Source: Planctomycetota bacterium
GTDB lineage: Bacteria > Planctomycetota > UBA1135
DNA length: 43,651 bases
NCBI GenBank assembly: GCA_021776925.1
Contig: JAJFFB010000110.1
Coordinates: 1-43,651 of the forward strand
Direction: 5' to 3'
Below, piece after piece: positions 14,637 through 23,044 of the stretch; position 1 is the stretch's first letter; every line of letters begins with the position of its first letter. Below the pieces are notes generated by a model, which was not told where the DNA came from, did not search any database, and saw only the letters and a program-made list of their open reading frames with translations. The position numbers and the translations under genes were made by a program.

Positions 14637-16173
14637 TCTTGCCGACCTGATGGATCTTGAGTTCCATCTGCTGCGACTGGAGGATGGCAACGAGGGCGCC
14701 GCAGCCGCCGCGCGTACGGTCGGCGAATCGGCCGGCCGGGATGCATCCCCGACCGAGGGCAACACCCCCACCGCGCGCTGGGCGATCGCATCCCAATGGT
14801 TGCAGAAGCTGCGCCGCAGCGGCGCCCCGATGCCGGGTGCGCGGGTGGAAATGGGTTTGCGCCTCGCCGGCCTGTTGCTGTCGCTGCTCGGCGCTTTCCT
14901 CGGCGCGGCTGCCTGCGCCGGCGCGCTCGCCTATGACGGCCAGGAGCCGATCAATCTGTGGAAGTTTCTCGGCGTCTTCGTGCTGCTGCAGGTACTTCTC
15001 CTGGTGCTGCTCCTCGTCGCCCTGACCACCGCGACCCTACGAGGTTCGGCGTGGCTGTCACTGGTGCAGCGCGGCCTGCGCGCCTTCGCGCGTTCGCGAC
15101 TGGTCGACCGGCTGCTCGGCCTGGCCCCCAATCATGAAGGGCGCAATCCGGTCCAGGAATGGACGGCCGACTCCCAGCGCCTGCGCGCGCGCCACGCGCT
15201 CTATCACGACGCCGAACGCTGGCTGCTGCTGCGGCTGGCGCAACGTTTCGGCGTCTACTTCAATCTCGGCGCGCTGTTGATGTTCGCCGGCCTGGTGGTG
15301 TTCACCGACCTCGCCTTCGGCTGGTCCACCACCCCCGCCGGCCTCGAAGGCGACCACCTGGCGGCGATCTGCCGTGGCCTCGGGGTGCCGTGGGAATGGT
15401 CCGGGCTGGACCTGGTGCCAGCCCTGGAGCAGGTCGAAGCCACGCGCTGGAGCCGCCTTGAAGGCGCCTTCGCCGACCCCGAAACCGGCCCCGCCGCGGC
15501 TGCCGGTTGGTGGCCCTTCCTGCTGATGGCCTTGCTGGTGTGGGGGCTGCTGCCGCGCCTGCTCGCCTGGATCTATGCGCGACGCCGCTACCGCGCCTGC
15601 CTAGCGCAGGCGCGCCTCGACCACGCCGGCTTTGCGCGCCTATGGCAACTCGCCGCGCCACAAGCGGGCCTGCAGTGGGCCGGCCCCGCCCCTGACGAGG
15701 TCGCCGGACCCCGCCTGGCCAAACAGGGCGCGCTTCCGGCGAGCGTGCTCGGCGATGCCGTAGATGTGGCCGCCGCCAACGCCTGCGTGATCGTCTGGGG
15801 TGGTTGGCCGGTCGACGACAGCGAGGTCCTGGCCCTGCTGCAGCGCAACGGATCGTGGTCCGCGCCGTCCTGCACCCGCGCCGGCGGCGCCGACGAAAAC
15901 GCGACTCGGACCGCACTCGAAACGCTCGCCGCACAAACTCCGCCTGCAGTAGCGCTGCTGGTCGAAGCGGCGGAATCTCCTGATAAACGCCTGCTGCGTT
16001 TCCTGCGCGAGATGCGTGCCGCGCTGCGCACCGAAACGCCCATCCTGATCGCTTTGGTCGAGCCCGTCGCCGGCCAAAGGGAAGCGGTGCTGCCCCGTCA
16101 CGTCGAATTGTGGCAGCGTTATCTCGCCGCCCTGAACGACCCCTATCTCCTGGTCGAAGCCTTGCAAGGATGA
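14611..16173 (+). CDS. DUF2868-like membrane protein
   Basis: A 520-residue membrane protein. Hydrophobic segments are near residues 88-110 and 120-145, with further ones near 210-235 and 300-325. The arrangement and the following GTPase gene match the DUF2868/DUF3482 pair known mainly from Proteobacteria, for which no function is established. The C-terminal part (about 330-520) looks soluble and may contain a nucleotide-binding-like fold, with VIVWGGWPVDDSE and LIALVEPVAGQ. I take the ATG at 14611; the open frame extends further upstream through mqnC and is rejected. The stop overlaps the GTPase start by the ATGA arrangement, a strong sign of coupled expression and a shared complex. Confidence 0.75.
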   Translation: MVASNPSPGLADLMDLEFHLLRLEDGNEGAAAAARTVGESAGRDASPTEGNTPTARWAIASQWLQKLRRSGAPMPGARVEMGLRLAGLLLSLLGAFLGAAACAGALAYDGQEPINLWKFLGVFVLLQVLLLVLLLVALTTATLRGSAWLSLVQRGLRAFARSRLVDRLLGLAPNHEGRNPVQEWTADSQRLRARHALYHDAERWLLLRLAQRFGVYFNLGALLMFAGLVVFTDLAFGWSTTPAGLEGDHLAAICRGLGVPWEWSGLDLVPALEQVEATRWSRLEGAFADPETGPAAAAGWWPFLLMALLVWGLLPRLLAWIYARRRYRACLAQARLDHAGFARLWQLAAPQAGLQWAGPAPDEVAGPRLAKQGALPASVLGDAVDVAAANACVIVWGGWPVDDSEVLALLQRNGSWSAPSCTRAGGADENATRTALETLAAQTPPAVALLVEAAESPDKRLLRFLREMRAALRTETPILIALVEPVAGQREAVLPRHVELWQRYLAALNDPYLLVEALQG

Positions 16174-17591
16174 TGGAGCTGCCCACCTTCGTCGTTGTCG
16201 GTCACGTCAATAAAGGCAAGTCCTCGGTGGTGGCGACGCTGATCGAAGACCCCTCGGTGCCGGTCGACTGGACGCCTGGAACCACGCGCCACACCGGCGA
16301 ATACCTGTTACGCCACGGCGAGCAGACGGTGCTGCGCATCCTCGACACGCCCGGCTTCCAGGAGGCGCCAGCGGTGCTCGAGTGGCTGCGCCACCACGCC
16401 GCCAACGCCGGCGAACGGCAAGCCGCTGTGGCGCGTTTCGTGCGTGAATTCGGCGACAGCGACCGTTTCCAGGACGAAGTCGAACTCTTACGTCCCCTGG
16501 TCGAGGGCGGCGCCGGAATCCTCTACGTGGTTGACGGTTCCCGCCCCTACCGGCCGGTTCACGAGGCCGAAATGGAGATCCTGCGCTGGACCGGGCGACC
16601 GGGGATGGCGCTGGTCAACCGCATCGGCGACGCCTTGCATCTGCAGGACTGGCAGCCGGTGCTGCTGCAGTTCTTCAACGCGGTACGCAGTTTCGACGCG
16701 CACCAGGCCAGCTTCGCCGAGCGCATGGAAGTACTGCGCGGCTTCGCCGCGGTGCGCGACGAATGGCGTCCGGCGATCGAAGCCGCGGTGGCTTCGCTGA
16801 GCGACGCGCGCGCGCACACCGACCGCGCCGCGGCAGCCCGCATCGCCGAACAGATCGGCGCGATGCTCGCCCACGTCGAGCGCCGCCGCCTGCACGCCGG
16901 CGAGGATCCGGCGCGTGACCCTTCCTTCGACGAGGCCCTGCGCGACGGCTATCGCCAATGCCTGCGCGACCTCGAAGCCGAGGCCCGCGGCGCGGTGGAG
17001 GCTCTCTACGGGCACTCCAAACTGGAACGCAACAGCGCCGCCTTTGAACTGCTCGACCAGGACCTGTTCAGCGAAACCAGCTGGAAGCTGTTCGGCCTGG
17101 CCCGCCGCCAGCTGCTGGTGCACGGCGCCGGCTGGGGCGCGGCCCTTGGGGGGGGACTCGACCTGATGGTCGGCGGCCTTTCCTTCGGCACCGGCGCCCT
17201 GCTCGGCGCCCTCGGCGGCGCCGCCGGCGCGTGGTGGGGCAGCGACCGCCTCGGCCGCGTGTGGGACCACAGCAACCGCGCCTTCCGCGCGCTCTTCCCC
17301 GGCGAAACCGGCCGCTTCCGCTGCTTCGGCCCGGTCACCCAGCCCGCCTTCGCCTGGATCCTCCTCGACCGCGCCCTCAGCCACTGGCACGCAGTCCGCG
17401 ACCGCGCCCACGCCAGCAAGGCCGTGCTGCAAACCGAAAGCGGGATCAAAGCCGGCGTGGTTTCACACCTCGGCCCCAATCAACGGCGTGAATTAGAGCG
17501 TAGGCTGAAGGAACTGGTTCAAAACCACATGGCTGCGGGACGAAATAAAATCGACGCGTTGACAGCCGTACTGATCCAGACGATCGGATGA
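16170..17591 (+). CDS. DUF3482-like GTPase
   Basis: A 473-residue P-loop GTPase of the Era/TrmE-like group with a C-terminal DUF3482-like region. Walker A is GHVNKGKS (11-18), a switch-I threonine lies in TPGTTRHTGEY, and the G3 motif is DTPG (59-62). The G4 motif NKxD is degenerate (LVNRIGD). The C-terminal half has glycine-rich hydrophobic stretches (about 325-375, GAALGGGLDLMVGG and AGAWWGSD) that could sit in or on the membrane. It is coupled by a 4-base overlap to the DUF2868-like membrane protein, its expected partner. ATG at 16170 or 16173 are equally possible. Its stop is 22 bases from the convergent low-GC gene. A run of eight G lies at 17148-17155. Confidence 0.85.
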   Translation: MMELPTFVVVGHVNKGKSSVVATLIEDPSVPVDWTPGTTRHTGEYLLRHGEQTVLRILDTPGFQEAPAVLEWLRHHAANAGERQAAVARFVREFGDSDRFQDEVELLRPLVEGGAGILYVVDGSRPYRPVHEAEMEILRWTGRPGMALVNRIGDALHLQDWQPVLLQFFNAVRSFDAHQASFAERMEVLRGFAAVRDEWRPAIEAAVASLSDARAHTDRAAAARIAEQIGAMLAHVERRRLHAGEDPARDPSFDEALRDGYRQCLRDLEAEARGAVEALYGHSKLERNSAAFELLDQDLFSETSWKLFGLARRQLLVHGAGWGAALGGGLDLMVGGLSFGTGALLGALGGAAGAWWGSDRLGRVWDHSNRAFRALFPGETGRFRCFGPVTQPAFAWILLDRALSHWHAVRDRAHASKAVLQTESGIKAGVVSHLGPNQRRELERRLKELVQNHMAAGRNKIDALTAVLIQTIG

Positions 17592-17613
17592 ATTCAGGCT
17601 AATTCCTTGCTAC

Positions 17614-19167
17614 CTAATGTTGACAGTGCCCAAGAAGTTCAGGAAGCTTGGATTGAATGAGTTCGTTTCGCTCATAGCGAATAACGCGCTTCGCGCGAAG
17701 GGGCTTCGGAAGATCGTAAGGGTCGATTCCCTGTATCAGCGACAACATTGAATTCTCATGGTGTTTATCGGCCATGATGTCCACGTGCCGGCTCCTCCAT
17801 TCGTAACTGGGCCACGGTCGGTCAATGGCATTCAAATTGGTGCCCACGACCACTACATATCTAGCTCGATCCAATGCGTCATCCATATTGCGGGTGAAAT
17901 CTCCATACGGCCGTTTTCGATCCTCTCCGCTAAAATACGCACTCATTTTGCATTTTTCGGTCAGGTACTTGAAAACCGTCGTCGCGATATCAATATCAGG
18001 ACTTCCATAGCTGATAAACACGTCCAGGCCAGATGAGGGTGGTGGTGCGACTGACACGGTTTCGGTCTCAATTGAAAGTCCTCTACAACGCTTGATGATC
18101 CTCCGTGAAATGGGACACAGATCCAATGTCGAGCAATCTCGCTGTTGTAATTCGTGATAGGCCTCTTTTTCGCTTCTTGAAATGGAAACTTGAGACTCTT
18201 CCATTGATCTATGGATGAGTTGCTCAAGGGCGCAAAGGTCCTCAATGTCATACCTCTTGGCATCATAAAAGGCGATATCAGGGATGAACACTTCTGTATT
18301 CTGTTCATCTTCCAAGGAAGCCATCATCCTCTGTACCTCAAACAAACCCATCACGGCGGGTACGAGTTCATTTTGATAAATTTCTCCGAAGCAAATAACT
18401 GATCCATCCGGTATCTTTATCTTGGCGATTCGATCTACCTCGATTCCAGAATCCTCGGTCGTAATATTGATGAAGCAGTCATCGACCATTGGTTGCTCAA
18501 TTCCTTGGAAGGTAATGGCAACGGAGTCGGGACCGTAGATCCATTTCATTGGTAGTTCTTCGGATTTTAGAGATGGATGCCCCTGATCTTGAAATTTCTT
18601 CTCCCATAGTTTCCACGCCGTGGTGAAGTCAGGATGATCTATGGATTTGCCAGCATCGCCTTGGAACAAATACCTCCTTCCTTGATCACGATTTACAATG
18701 ATTAACTCTTCTCGGAGTTCCCTTTCAATGGTCTTTTCTGGATGTAGGAGTTCATCCAAACCATCAGCGCCGCCGTTTGCGATGTTCCATCCGATAGGAT
18801 GGATTGGTCTGTAGTTCATGCAAAAAAATTCTCGACCTTCCATCCGAATGATGGGCAGCGAACCACCGTTTCCATAGCGAAATACGAACAGGGGGTCAGA
18901 GTACGCCCAACTCTCTTCCGACCTACTAAACAAGACACGATCGAGGGTTTCCTGGAGGGCCGTCCTGTCAACTTCGGAAGAGTTCAACGAATGTACATAG
19001 TCCTTGCTCGATCTTCGCCATATCGTCGGGCTGGATCGGTCAAACCCTAAGACCAGACGGTTGCCAAGCCCTTGGCGAGTCAAGCGAAAATCCGACATCA
19101 GGATCTGGAGCATCTGGTTCTCGGCGAAACCCAAGGTTTGGACATGTTCTTGATCCCATCTGCTCAT
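17614..19167 (-). CDS. Nudix-TIR fusion protein, candidate NAD-acting defence or signalling enzyme
   Basis: A protein of about 517 residues from the ATG at 19167 (529 from a TTG at 19203, used for the numbers here). Residues about 100-310 look like a Nudix domain: GGADGLDE at 144-151, then after a two-residue-longer spacer RELREEL at 161-167, close to the G-x5-E-x7-REU-x-EE consensus. Residues 393-529 form a TIR domain: LDVFISYGSPD, then FSGEDRKRPYGDF, ALDRARYVVVVGTN and a WPSYEW segment whose Glu468 sits where catalytic Glu lies in TIR NADases. Region 330-390 is a Cys-containing linker. TIR domains of this kind can cleave NAD+, and Nudix enzymes hydrolyse NAD- and ADP-ribose-type compounds, so joint handling of such nucleotides is inferred. 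Base composition is visibly more AT-rich than either neighbour, suggesting transfer. It is a single gene, with no evident partner. GGGGAGGAG lies before the ATG. Confidence 0.72.
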   Translation of the reverse strand: MSRWDQEHVQTLGFAENQMLQILMSDFRLTRQGLGNRLVLGFDRSSPTIWRRSSKDYVHSLNSSEVDRTALQETLDRVLFSRSEESWAYSDPLFVFRYGNGGSLPIIRMEGREFFCMNYRPIHPIGWNIANGGADGLDELLHPEKTIERELREELIIVNRDQGRRYLFQGDAGKSIDHPDFTTAWKLWEKKFQDQGHPSLKSEELPMKWIYGPDSVAITFQGIEQPMVDDCFINITTEDSGIEVDRIAKIKIPDGSVICFGEIYQNELVPAVMGLFEVQRMMASLEDEQNTEVFIPDIAFYDAKRYDIEDLCALEQLIHRSMEESQVSISRSEKEAYHELQQRDCSTLDLCPISRRIIKRCRGLSIETETVSVAPPPSSGLDVFISYGSPDIDIATTVFKYLTEKCKMSAYFSGEDRKRPYGDFTRNMDDALDRARYVVVVGTNLNAIDRPWPSYEWRSRHVDIMADKHHENSMLSLIQGIDPYDLPKPLRAKRVIRYERNELIQSKLPELLGHCQH

Positions 19168-19215
19168 AATCAATTCAAACTCCTCCCCGGTCGGCAATCC
19201 CAACCTGGGGTAGTC

Positions 19216-19221
19216 ATTCTA
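19216..19221 (-). promoter_or_regulatory. -10-like box TAGAAT upstream of the Nudix-TIR gene
   Basis: The leftward hexamer lies 12 bases before the alternative TTG start at 19203 and about 48 before the ATG at 19167. It shows that the gene probably has its own promoter in the 88-base gap after the ClC gene. Confidence 0.4.
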
Positions 19222-19291
19222 ATCTAGGCAACCACAATAAAGGGTTTTCCTAAATCATGGCCCATTTCCGATGAAACGAGATGCGGTTCGG

Positions 19292-21034
19292 TCACTCCGC
19301 GCGCGCTGCGGTTTGAACGATGAGTTCGCGGCGGTAGTTGTCGAAGAGGGTGGATTTGGACAGGGTGCCGAGGAAGAAGCCGTCGGCGTCGACGACGGGG
19401 AGCACCCAGGCGCGGGTGGAGTGGAAGACGTCCATGGCTTGTAGTAGGGAGTCGTCGTGGCGAATGCGTGGCACGGTGCTGTCCATCGCGGTTTCGACCG
19501 GGGTGATCTGGCGCAGCAGCGGGTCGAAGATGACGCCGCGTAAGGACGACAGGTCGAGCATGCCCTGGAAGCGGCCTTCGGCGTCGATCACCGCGAAGTG
19601 GTTGCGGCGCGTTTGCGGCAACAGCTGGGCGAGGTCTTCGAGGTTCTTGCCGACTTCGATGGTGCGGCTTTCGTCGTCGAGCATTTCCACCGCAGCGAGG
19701 TCGGCGAGGATGCGCTTGTCGGTGCCGGGGCGCAGCAGGCGTCCGCTCTCGGCCAGTTCCCAGGTGTAGAAGCTGTGGCGCAGGAGCGTGCGCGAGACCA
19801 GCGCCGACAGCACCGCGACCAGCATCAAGGGCAGCGTCTGCGCCCAGCCGCCGGTGGATTCGAGCGCCAGGAACATGCCGGTGAAGGGCGCCTGCATGGT
19901 GCCGGCGACCAGACCGGCCATCGCCAATAACGCAAAGAAAGCCGGTTCGGCCAGACCGGCGTCGGGGGCGATCACGTGCAGCAGCGAACCGAAGGCGCCG
20001 CCGAGGATCGCACCGAGCACCAGCGACGGCGCGAAGATGCCGCCCGGTGCGTTGGACCCCAGAGTCAGCACCGTGGCCAGGAACTTGGCGGCGAGCAGGG
20101 CCAACAACAACAGGAAACCACTTTGCATTTCGCCGCCGAGCGCGCGGTCGACCACCGCGTAGCCCTCGCCGATCGCCTGCGGATTCCACAGACCGATCAG
20201 GCCGACGCCGAGTCCGGCCAGGGCGGCGACCACGCCGGTGCGCGCCAGAAAACCCTTCTGCTTGAGGCGGCTCGCCAGCGCTTCACAGCGGAAGATCGCG
20301 GTGACCAGCCCCACCGACAACAAACCACAGGCGATGCCGAGGATCGAAGCCAGGCCGAGGTCGCCGGCGCCCCACTCATAGTTACCCGCAGCAAAAGCGC
20401 CCTCGGCACCGAGCACCACGCGGCCGATCTGGGTGGCGACGGTGCCCGCCACCACCACCGGGATGACGGTGGCCAGCGACCACTCGGCCAGCACCACCTC
20501 GGTGGCGAAGATCACCCCGGTCAGCGGTGCGTTGAAGATCGCGCCGATGCCGCCGGCGACCCCGCAGGCGAGCAACAGGATGCGTTGCCGTTCGGCCAGA
20601 CCGGCGGCGCGCGCGACGGTGCTGCCGACCGCTGCGGCGCTGAAGGCGATCGGGCCCTCGAGGCCGGCCGAGCCGCCGCTGGATACGTTGACCAAGGATC
20701 CGAGCAGACGGCTGACGATCGAGCGCGCGCGCATCGACCCGCCACGCCGCGACACCGCTTCGAGCACCGCAGGCACGCCGTGGCCGCCCGGCTCTCGGAA
20801 CAACAGCCGAATGATCCACACCCCGAGCAGCGCCCCCACCGCGGGCAGCATCCAGCCGAAACCGGTCCGGCGCACGCTGTCGAGCGCTTCGAAAAGCTGG
20901 TGCACGCCGCTGCGCAACACCACCGCCACCGCCGCGCTGGCCATGCCGACCAGCGCGGCGAGGCCGGCCAGCAGCCACGGCTCGGCGCGCGAGCCACCGC
21001 CCTGCAACCAGGTGCTGCGGATTCCCGCCATCAC
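19292..21034 (-). CDS. ClC-family chloride channel/antiporter with two CBS domains
   Basis: A 580-residue inner-membrane ClC protein. Ion-pathway motifs are GGHGVP (83-88, the GSGIP position), GGSAGLEGP (120-128, with the gating Glu126), and the GGIFAPSL motif later in the membrane part. About ten to eleven hydrophobic segments run to about residue 425. The C-terminal region has two CBS domains (about 445-500 and 510-570), for example VPRIRHDDSLLQAMDVF and VLPVVDADGFFLG, which usually sense adenine nucleotides. It could be a Cl- channel or an H+/Cl- exchanger. It starts in a 4-base ATGA overlap with the HTH-EIIA gene, so both are probably made together and the EIIA protein may regulate the transporter. 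Confidence 0.92.
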   Translation of the reverse strand: MMAGIRSTWLQGGGSRAEPWLLAGLAALVGMASAAVAVVLRSGVHQLFEALDSVRRTGFGWMLPAVGALLGVWIIRLLFREPGGHGVPAVLEAVSRRGGSMRARSIVSRLLGSLVNVSSGGSAGLEGPIAFSAAAVGSTVARAAGLAERQRILLLACGVAGGIGAIFNAPLTGVIFATEVVLAEWSLATVIPVVVAGTVATQIGRVVLGAEGAFAAGNYEWGAGDLGLASILGIACGLLSVGLVTAIFRCEALASRLKQKGFLARTGVVAALAGLGVGLIGLWNPQAIGEGYAVVDRALGGEMQSGFLLLLALLAAKFLATVLTLGSNAPGGIFAPSLVLGAILGGAFGSLLHVIAPDAGLAEPAFFALLAMAGLVAGTMQAPFTGMFLALESTGGWAQTLPLMLVAVLSALVSRTLLRHSFYTWELAESGRLLRPGTDKRILADLAAVEMLDDESRTIEVGKNLEDLAQLLPQTRRNHFAVIDAEGRFQGMLDLSSLRGVIFDPLLRQITPVETAMDSTVPRIRHDDSLLQAMDVFHSTRAWVLPVVDADGFFLGTLSKSTLFDNYRRELIVQTAARAE

Positions 21035-21783
21035 TCTTCGGGTTCGATCTCGGCCACCAGCCGCAACAGCTCGCCTTCTTCCAGCCCAACCACGGCAGCG
21101 GCCTGCCCCGCGTCACCAGCGCCCAGCCCCCCCCCATCGGGTGCGAGCAGCTGCTGAGTGCGGGCGTCGCGCAGCACCATGGCGAGGCGCGCCAGCACCT
21201 TGAGGTGCACCGCGGGACTCGGGTTCAGCAGCAGGAAGACGGTGTGCACCGGCGCGCCGTCGAGCGCGCTCCAGTCCATCGGCGCGGCCAGACGGCCGAC
21301 CACCACGGTGGCCTCGTCGCACCACACCGGATCGGGCTGGCGCGGGTGCGGCAGCGCGATGCCGTCGCCGATGCCGGTCGAGGACAGGGCCTCGCGCTCG
21401 AGCAGACGCGCCAGCAGCAGCGCGGGGTCGGCCGAGGAATCGATCGGCGCGCGGTCGACCAGCTGGCGCAAAACCTCCTCGACACTTCCGGGAACGATTT
21501 CAGTGGCCAGGCCGCCGCGCCCCAGCGCCAGGGTCAGCGGACGGCTGCCCGGATCCAGGGCCGGGGCGGCCGGAGCGGATGGCCACGAACCGTGCACCGG
21601 CACCGAATGCAGCTCGCGCAATTGCAGCCCCTGTTGTTGAGCCCAGCGGCGCAGCTGGCTGGTCTCGAAGTGGAATTCGCCGCTCGGGCGGCGCACGCCG
21701 AGCAGGCCTTCGCGCGCCCAGCGGCGGACCGTCGCCGGGGATACCGCCAGCATGCGCGCCGCTTCGTCGAGGCTCAGAGCCAT
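21031..21783 (-). CDS. HTH (MerR/excisionase-like) protein with PTS EIIA domain
   Basis: A 250-residue two-domain regulator. Residues 1-50 are a winged-helix DNA-binding domain of the MerR/excisionase type (SLDEAARMLAVSPATVRRWAREG). Residues about 95-245 resemble a fructose/nitrogen-type EIIA (PtsN) domain, with the phosphorylatable His146 in TGIGDGIALPHPR. No PTS permease is nearby, so it is probably a regulatory EIIA rather than a transport component. It is coupled to the ClC channel gene by a 4-base overlap and diverges from mqnE with a 39-base gap. A run of nine C (21127-21135) falls in its 3' part, near a Gly-rich segment. Its own promoter box is 8 bases before the ATG. Confidence 0.85.
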   Translation of the reverse strand: MALSLDEAARMLAVSPATVRRWAREGLLGVRRPSGEFHFETSQLRRWAQQQGLQLRELHSVPVHGSWPSAPAAPALDPGSRPLTLALGRGGLATEIVPGSVEEVLRQLVDRAPIDSSADPALLLARLLEREALSSTGIGDGIALPHPRQPDPVWCDEATVVVGRLAAPMDWSALDGAPVHTVFLLLNPSPAVHLKVLARLAMVLRDARTQQLLAPDGGGLGAGDAGQAAAVVGLEEGELLRLVAEIEPEE

Positions 21784-21791
21784 GGGCCGGG

Positions 21792-21797
21792 ATTCTA
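21792..21797 (-). promoter_or_regulatory. -10-like box TAGAAT for the HTH-EIIA gene
   Basis: The leftward hexamer is 8 bases from the ATG at 21783 in a 39-base divergent gap shared with the mqnE box at 21809. Confidence 0.5.
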
Positions 21798-21808
21798 TCC
21801 CGCCGGGC

Positions 21809-21814
21809 TATCCT
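21809..21814 (+). promoter_or_regulatory. -10-like box TATCCT for mqnE
   Basis: The hexamer ends 8 bases before the ATG at 21823. The -35 region of either divergent promoter would have to overlap the opposite gene's start. Confidence 0.45.
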
Positions 21815-21822
21815 ATACAGCC

Positions 21823-23034
21823 ATGGTGTCGCCGCTGGACGATGTTGCCCGGCCTCCGGAAGAGGTGCGCCCACCTGGCGCCGCACTCCTCCCCGAGGAT
21901 TCTCCGCACAGAGCGCTGGAGGAGATCCAACTGCCGTTGGACGCCCTCGAAGAACGCGCCGCGCGCTGTGGATTAGGTGGGATTCCGACCAAGGTGCGGG
22001 CGCGCGAACGCCTGAGCGCGGCCGATGGTCTGGCGATGTATCAATCGCCCGACATCGCGCTGCTCGGTCTGCTCGCCGACGAAGAACGCGCGCGGCGTCA
22101 TGGCGACGTGGCGTTCTACAACGTCAACATTCACATCAACTACACCAACTGGTGCAACAAGTTCTGTGAGTTCTGCGCCTTCCAACGGCGCCCGGGCGAT
22201 GACGGCGCCTACTGCATGTCGCCCGAGCAGATCGAGGCCGAGCTGGCGGCGGCGGATCCGGCGGCGACCGAGGTGCACATGGTCGCCGGGGTGTGGCCGG
22301 CGCTGAAGTACGACTACTTCCTTGACATCCTGCGCGCGGCCAAACGCGCGCGGCCCGACATTCACGTCAAGGCCTTCACCATGGTCGAGATCGACCAGAT
22401 CGTCAAGACCGCGGGCAAGCCGCTGGCCGAGGTCATGCAGGAACTGCGCCAGGCCGGTTTGGATTCGATGCCGGGGGGGGGCGCCGAAGTGTTTTCCGAG
22501 CGCGTGCGCCAGGAGCTGTATCCGAAGAAGATGAGCGCCGAACGCTGGATCGAACTCGCACGCGACATTCATCAGCTCGGTTTCCGCACCAACGCAACGA
22601 TGTTGTACGGCATGACCGAGACGCTCGAGGAACGCGTCGACCACCTCGAACGGCTGCGCGCGCTGCAGGACCAGACCGGTGGCTTCCAGGCCTACATTCC
22701 GCTGGCCTTCCACCCCGACAACACCGGCATCGATCACCTGCCCTTCCCCTCGCCGCCGGAACGGCTGCGCGCGATCGCGATCGGGCGGCTGTTCCTCGAC
22801 AACTTCGACCACATCAAGGCCTATTGGGTCATGCTCGGCCTGCCGGTCGCGCAGATGGGGTTGAATTACGGCGCCAACGATCTCGATGGCACCGTCACCC
22901 AGGAAAAGATCTACCACGACGCCGGCGCCGGCACGCCGCAACAGCTGCACCTCGACCACCTGCAGCAGCTGATCCGCGAAGCCGGCCGCGTCCCCACCGA
23001 ACGCGACACCCTCTATCAGGTGGTCGCGCGCTGA
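21823..23034 (+). CDS. mqnE: aminofutalosine synthase (radical SAM)
   Basis: A cytosolic radical-SAM enzyme that makes aminofutalosine from the chorismate-derived enol-pyruvyl compound formed by MqnA. It has 403 residues. The cluster cysteines are Cys111, Cys115 and Cys118 (CNKFCEFC). Other motifs are HMVAGVWP, FTMVEI, DSMPGGGAEVF and FHPDNTG. The first 30 or so residues (MVSPLDDVARPPEEV...) are an extension not needed for the family fold. Nine consecutive G at 22473-22481 encode the conserved Gly-rich motif that mqnC encodes without such a run. It is followed after 10 bases by mqnA, forming an operon for two consecutive steps of the pathway. Confidence 0.95.
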   Translation: MVSPLDDVARPPEEVRPPGAALLPEDSPHRALEEIQLPLDALEERAARCGLGGIPTKVRARERLSAADGLAMYQSPDIALLGLLADEERARRHGDVAFYNVNIHINYTNWCNKFCEFCAFQRRPGDDGAYCMSPEQIEAELAAADPAATEVHMVAGVWPALKYDYFLDILRAAKRARPDIHVKAFTMVEIDQIVKTAGKPLAEVMQELRQAGLDSMPGGGAEVFSERVRQELYPKKMSAERWIELARDIHQLGFRTNATMLYGMTETLEERVDHLERLRALQDQTGGFQAYIPLAFHPDNTGIDHLPFPSPPERLRAIAIGRLFLDNFDHIKAYWVMLGLPVAQMGLNYGANDLDGTVTQEKIYHDAGAGTPQQLHLDHLQQLIREAGRVPTERDTLYQVVAR

Positions 23035-23044
23035 GGGCCGCAAC

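Noticed and set aside
17592..19291. Mobile element carrying the Nudix-TIR gene
   Set aside because: I found no integrase, transposase, flanking direct repeats or tRNA target; only the base composition suggests transfer.
21205..23034. 609-codon frame containing mqnE
   Set aside because: The first 200 codons are antisense to the HTH-EIIA gene; the family match begins after the ATG at 21823.
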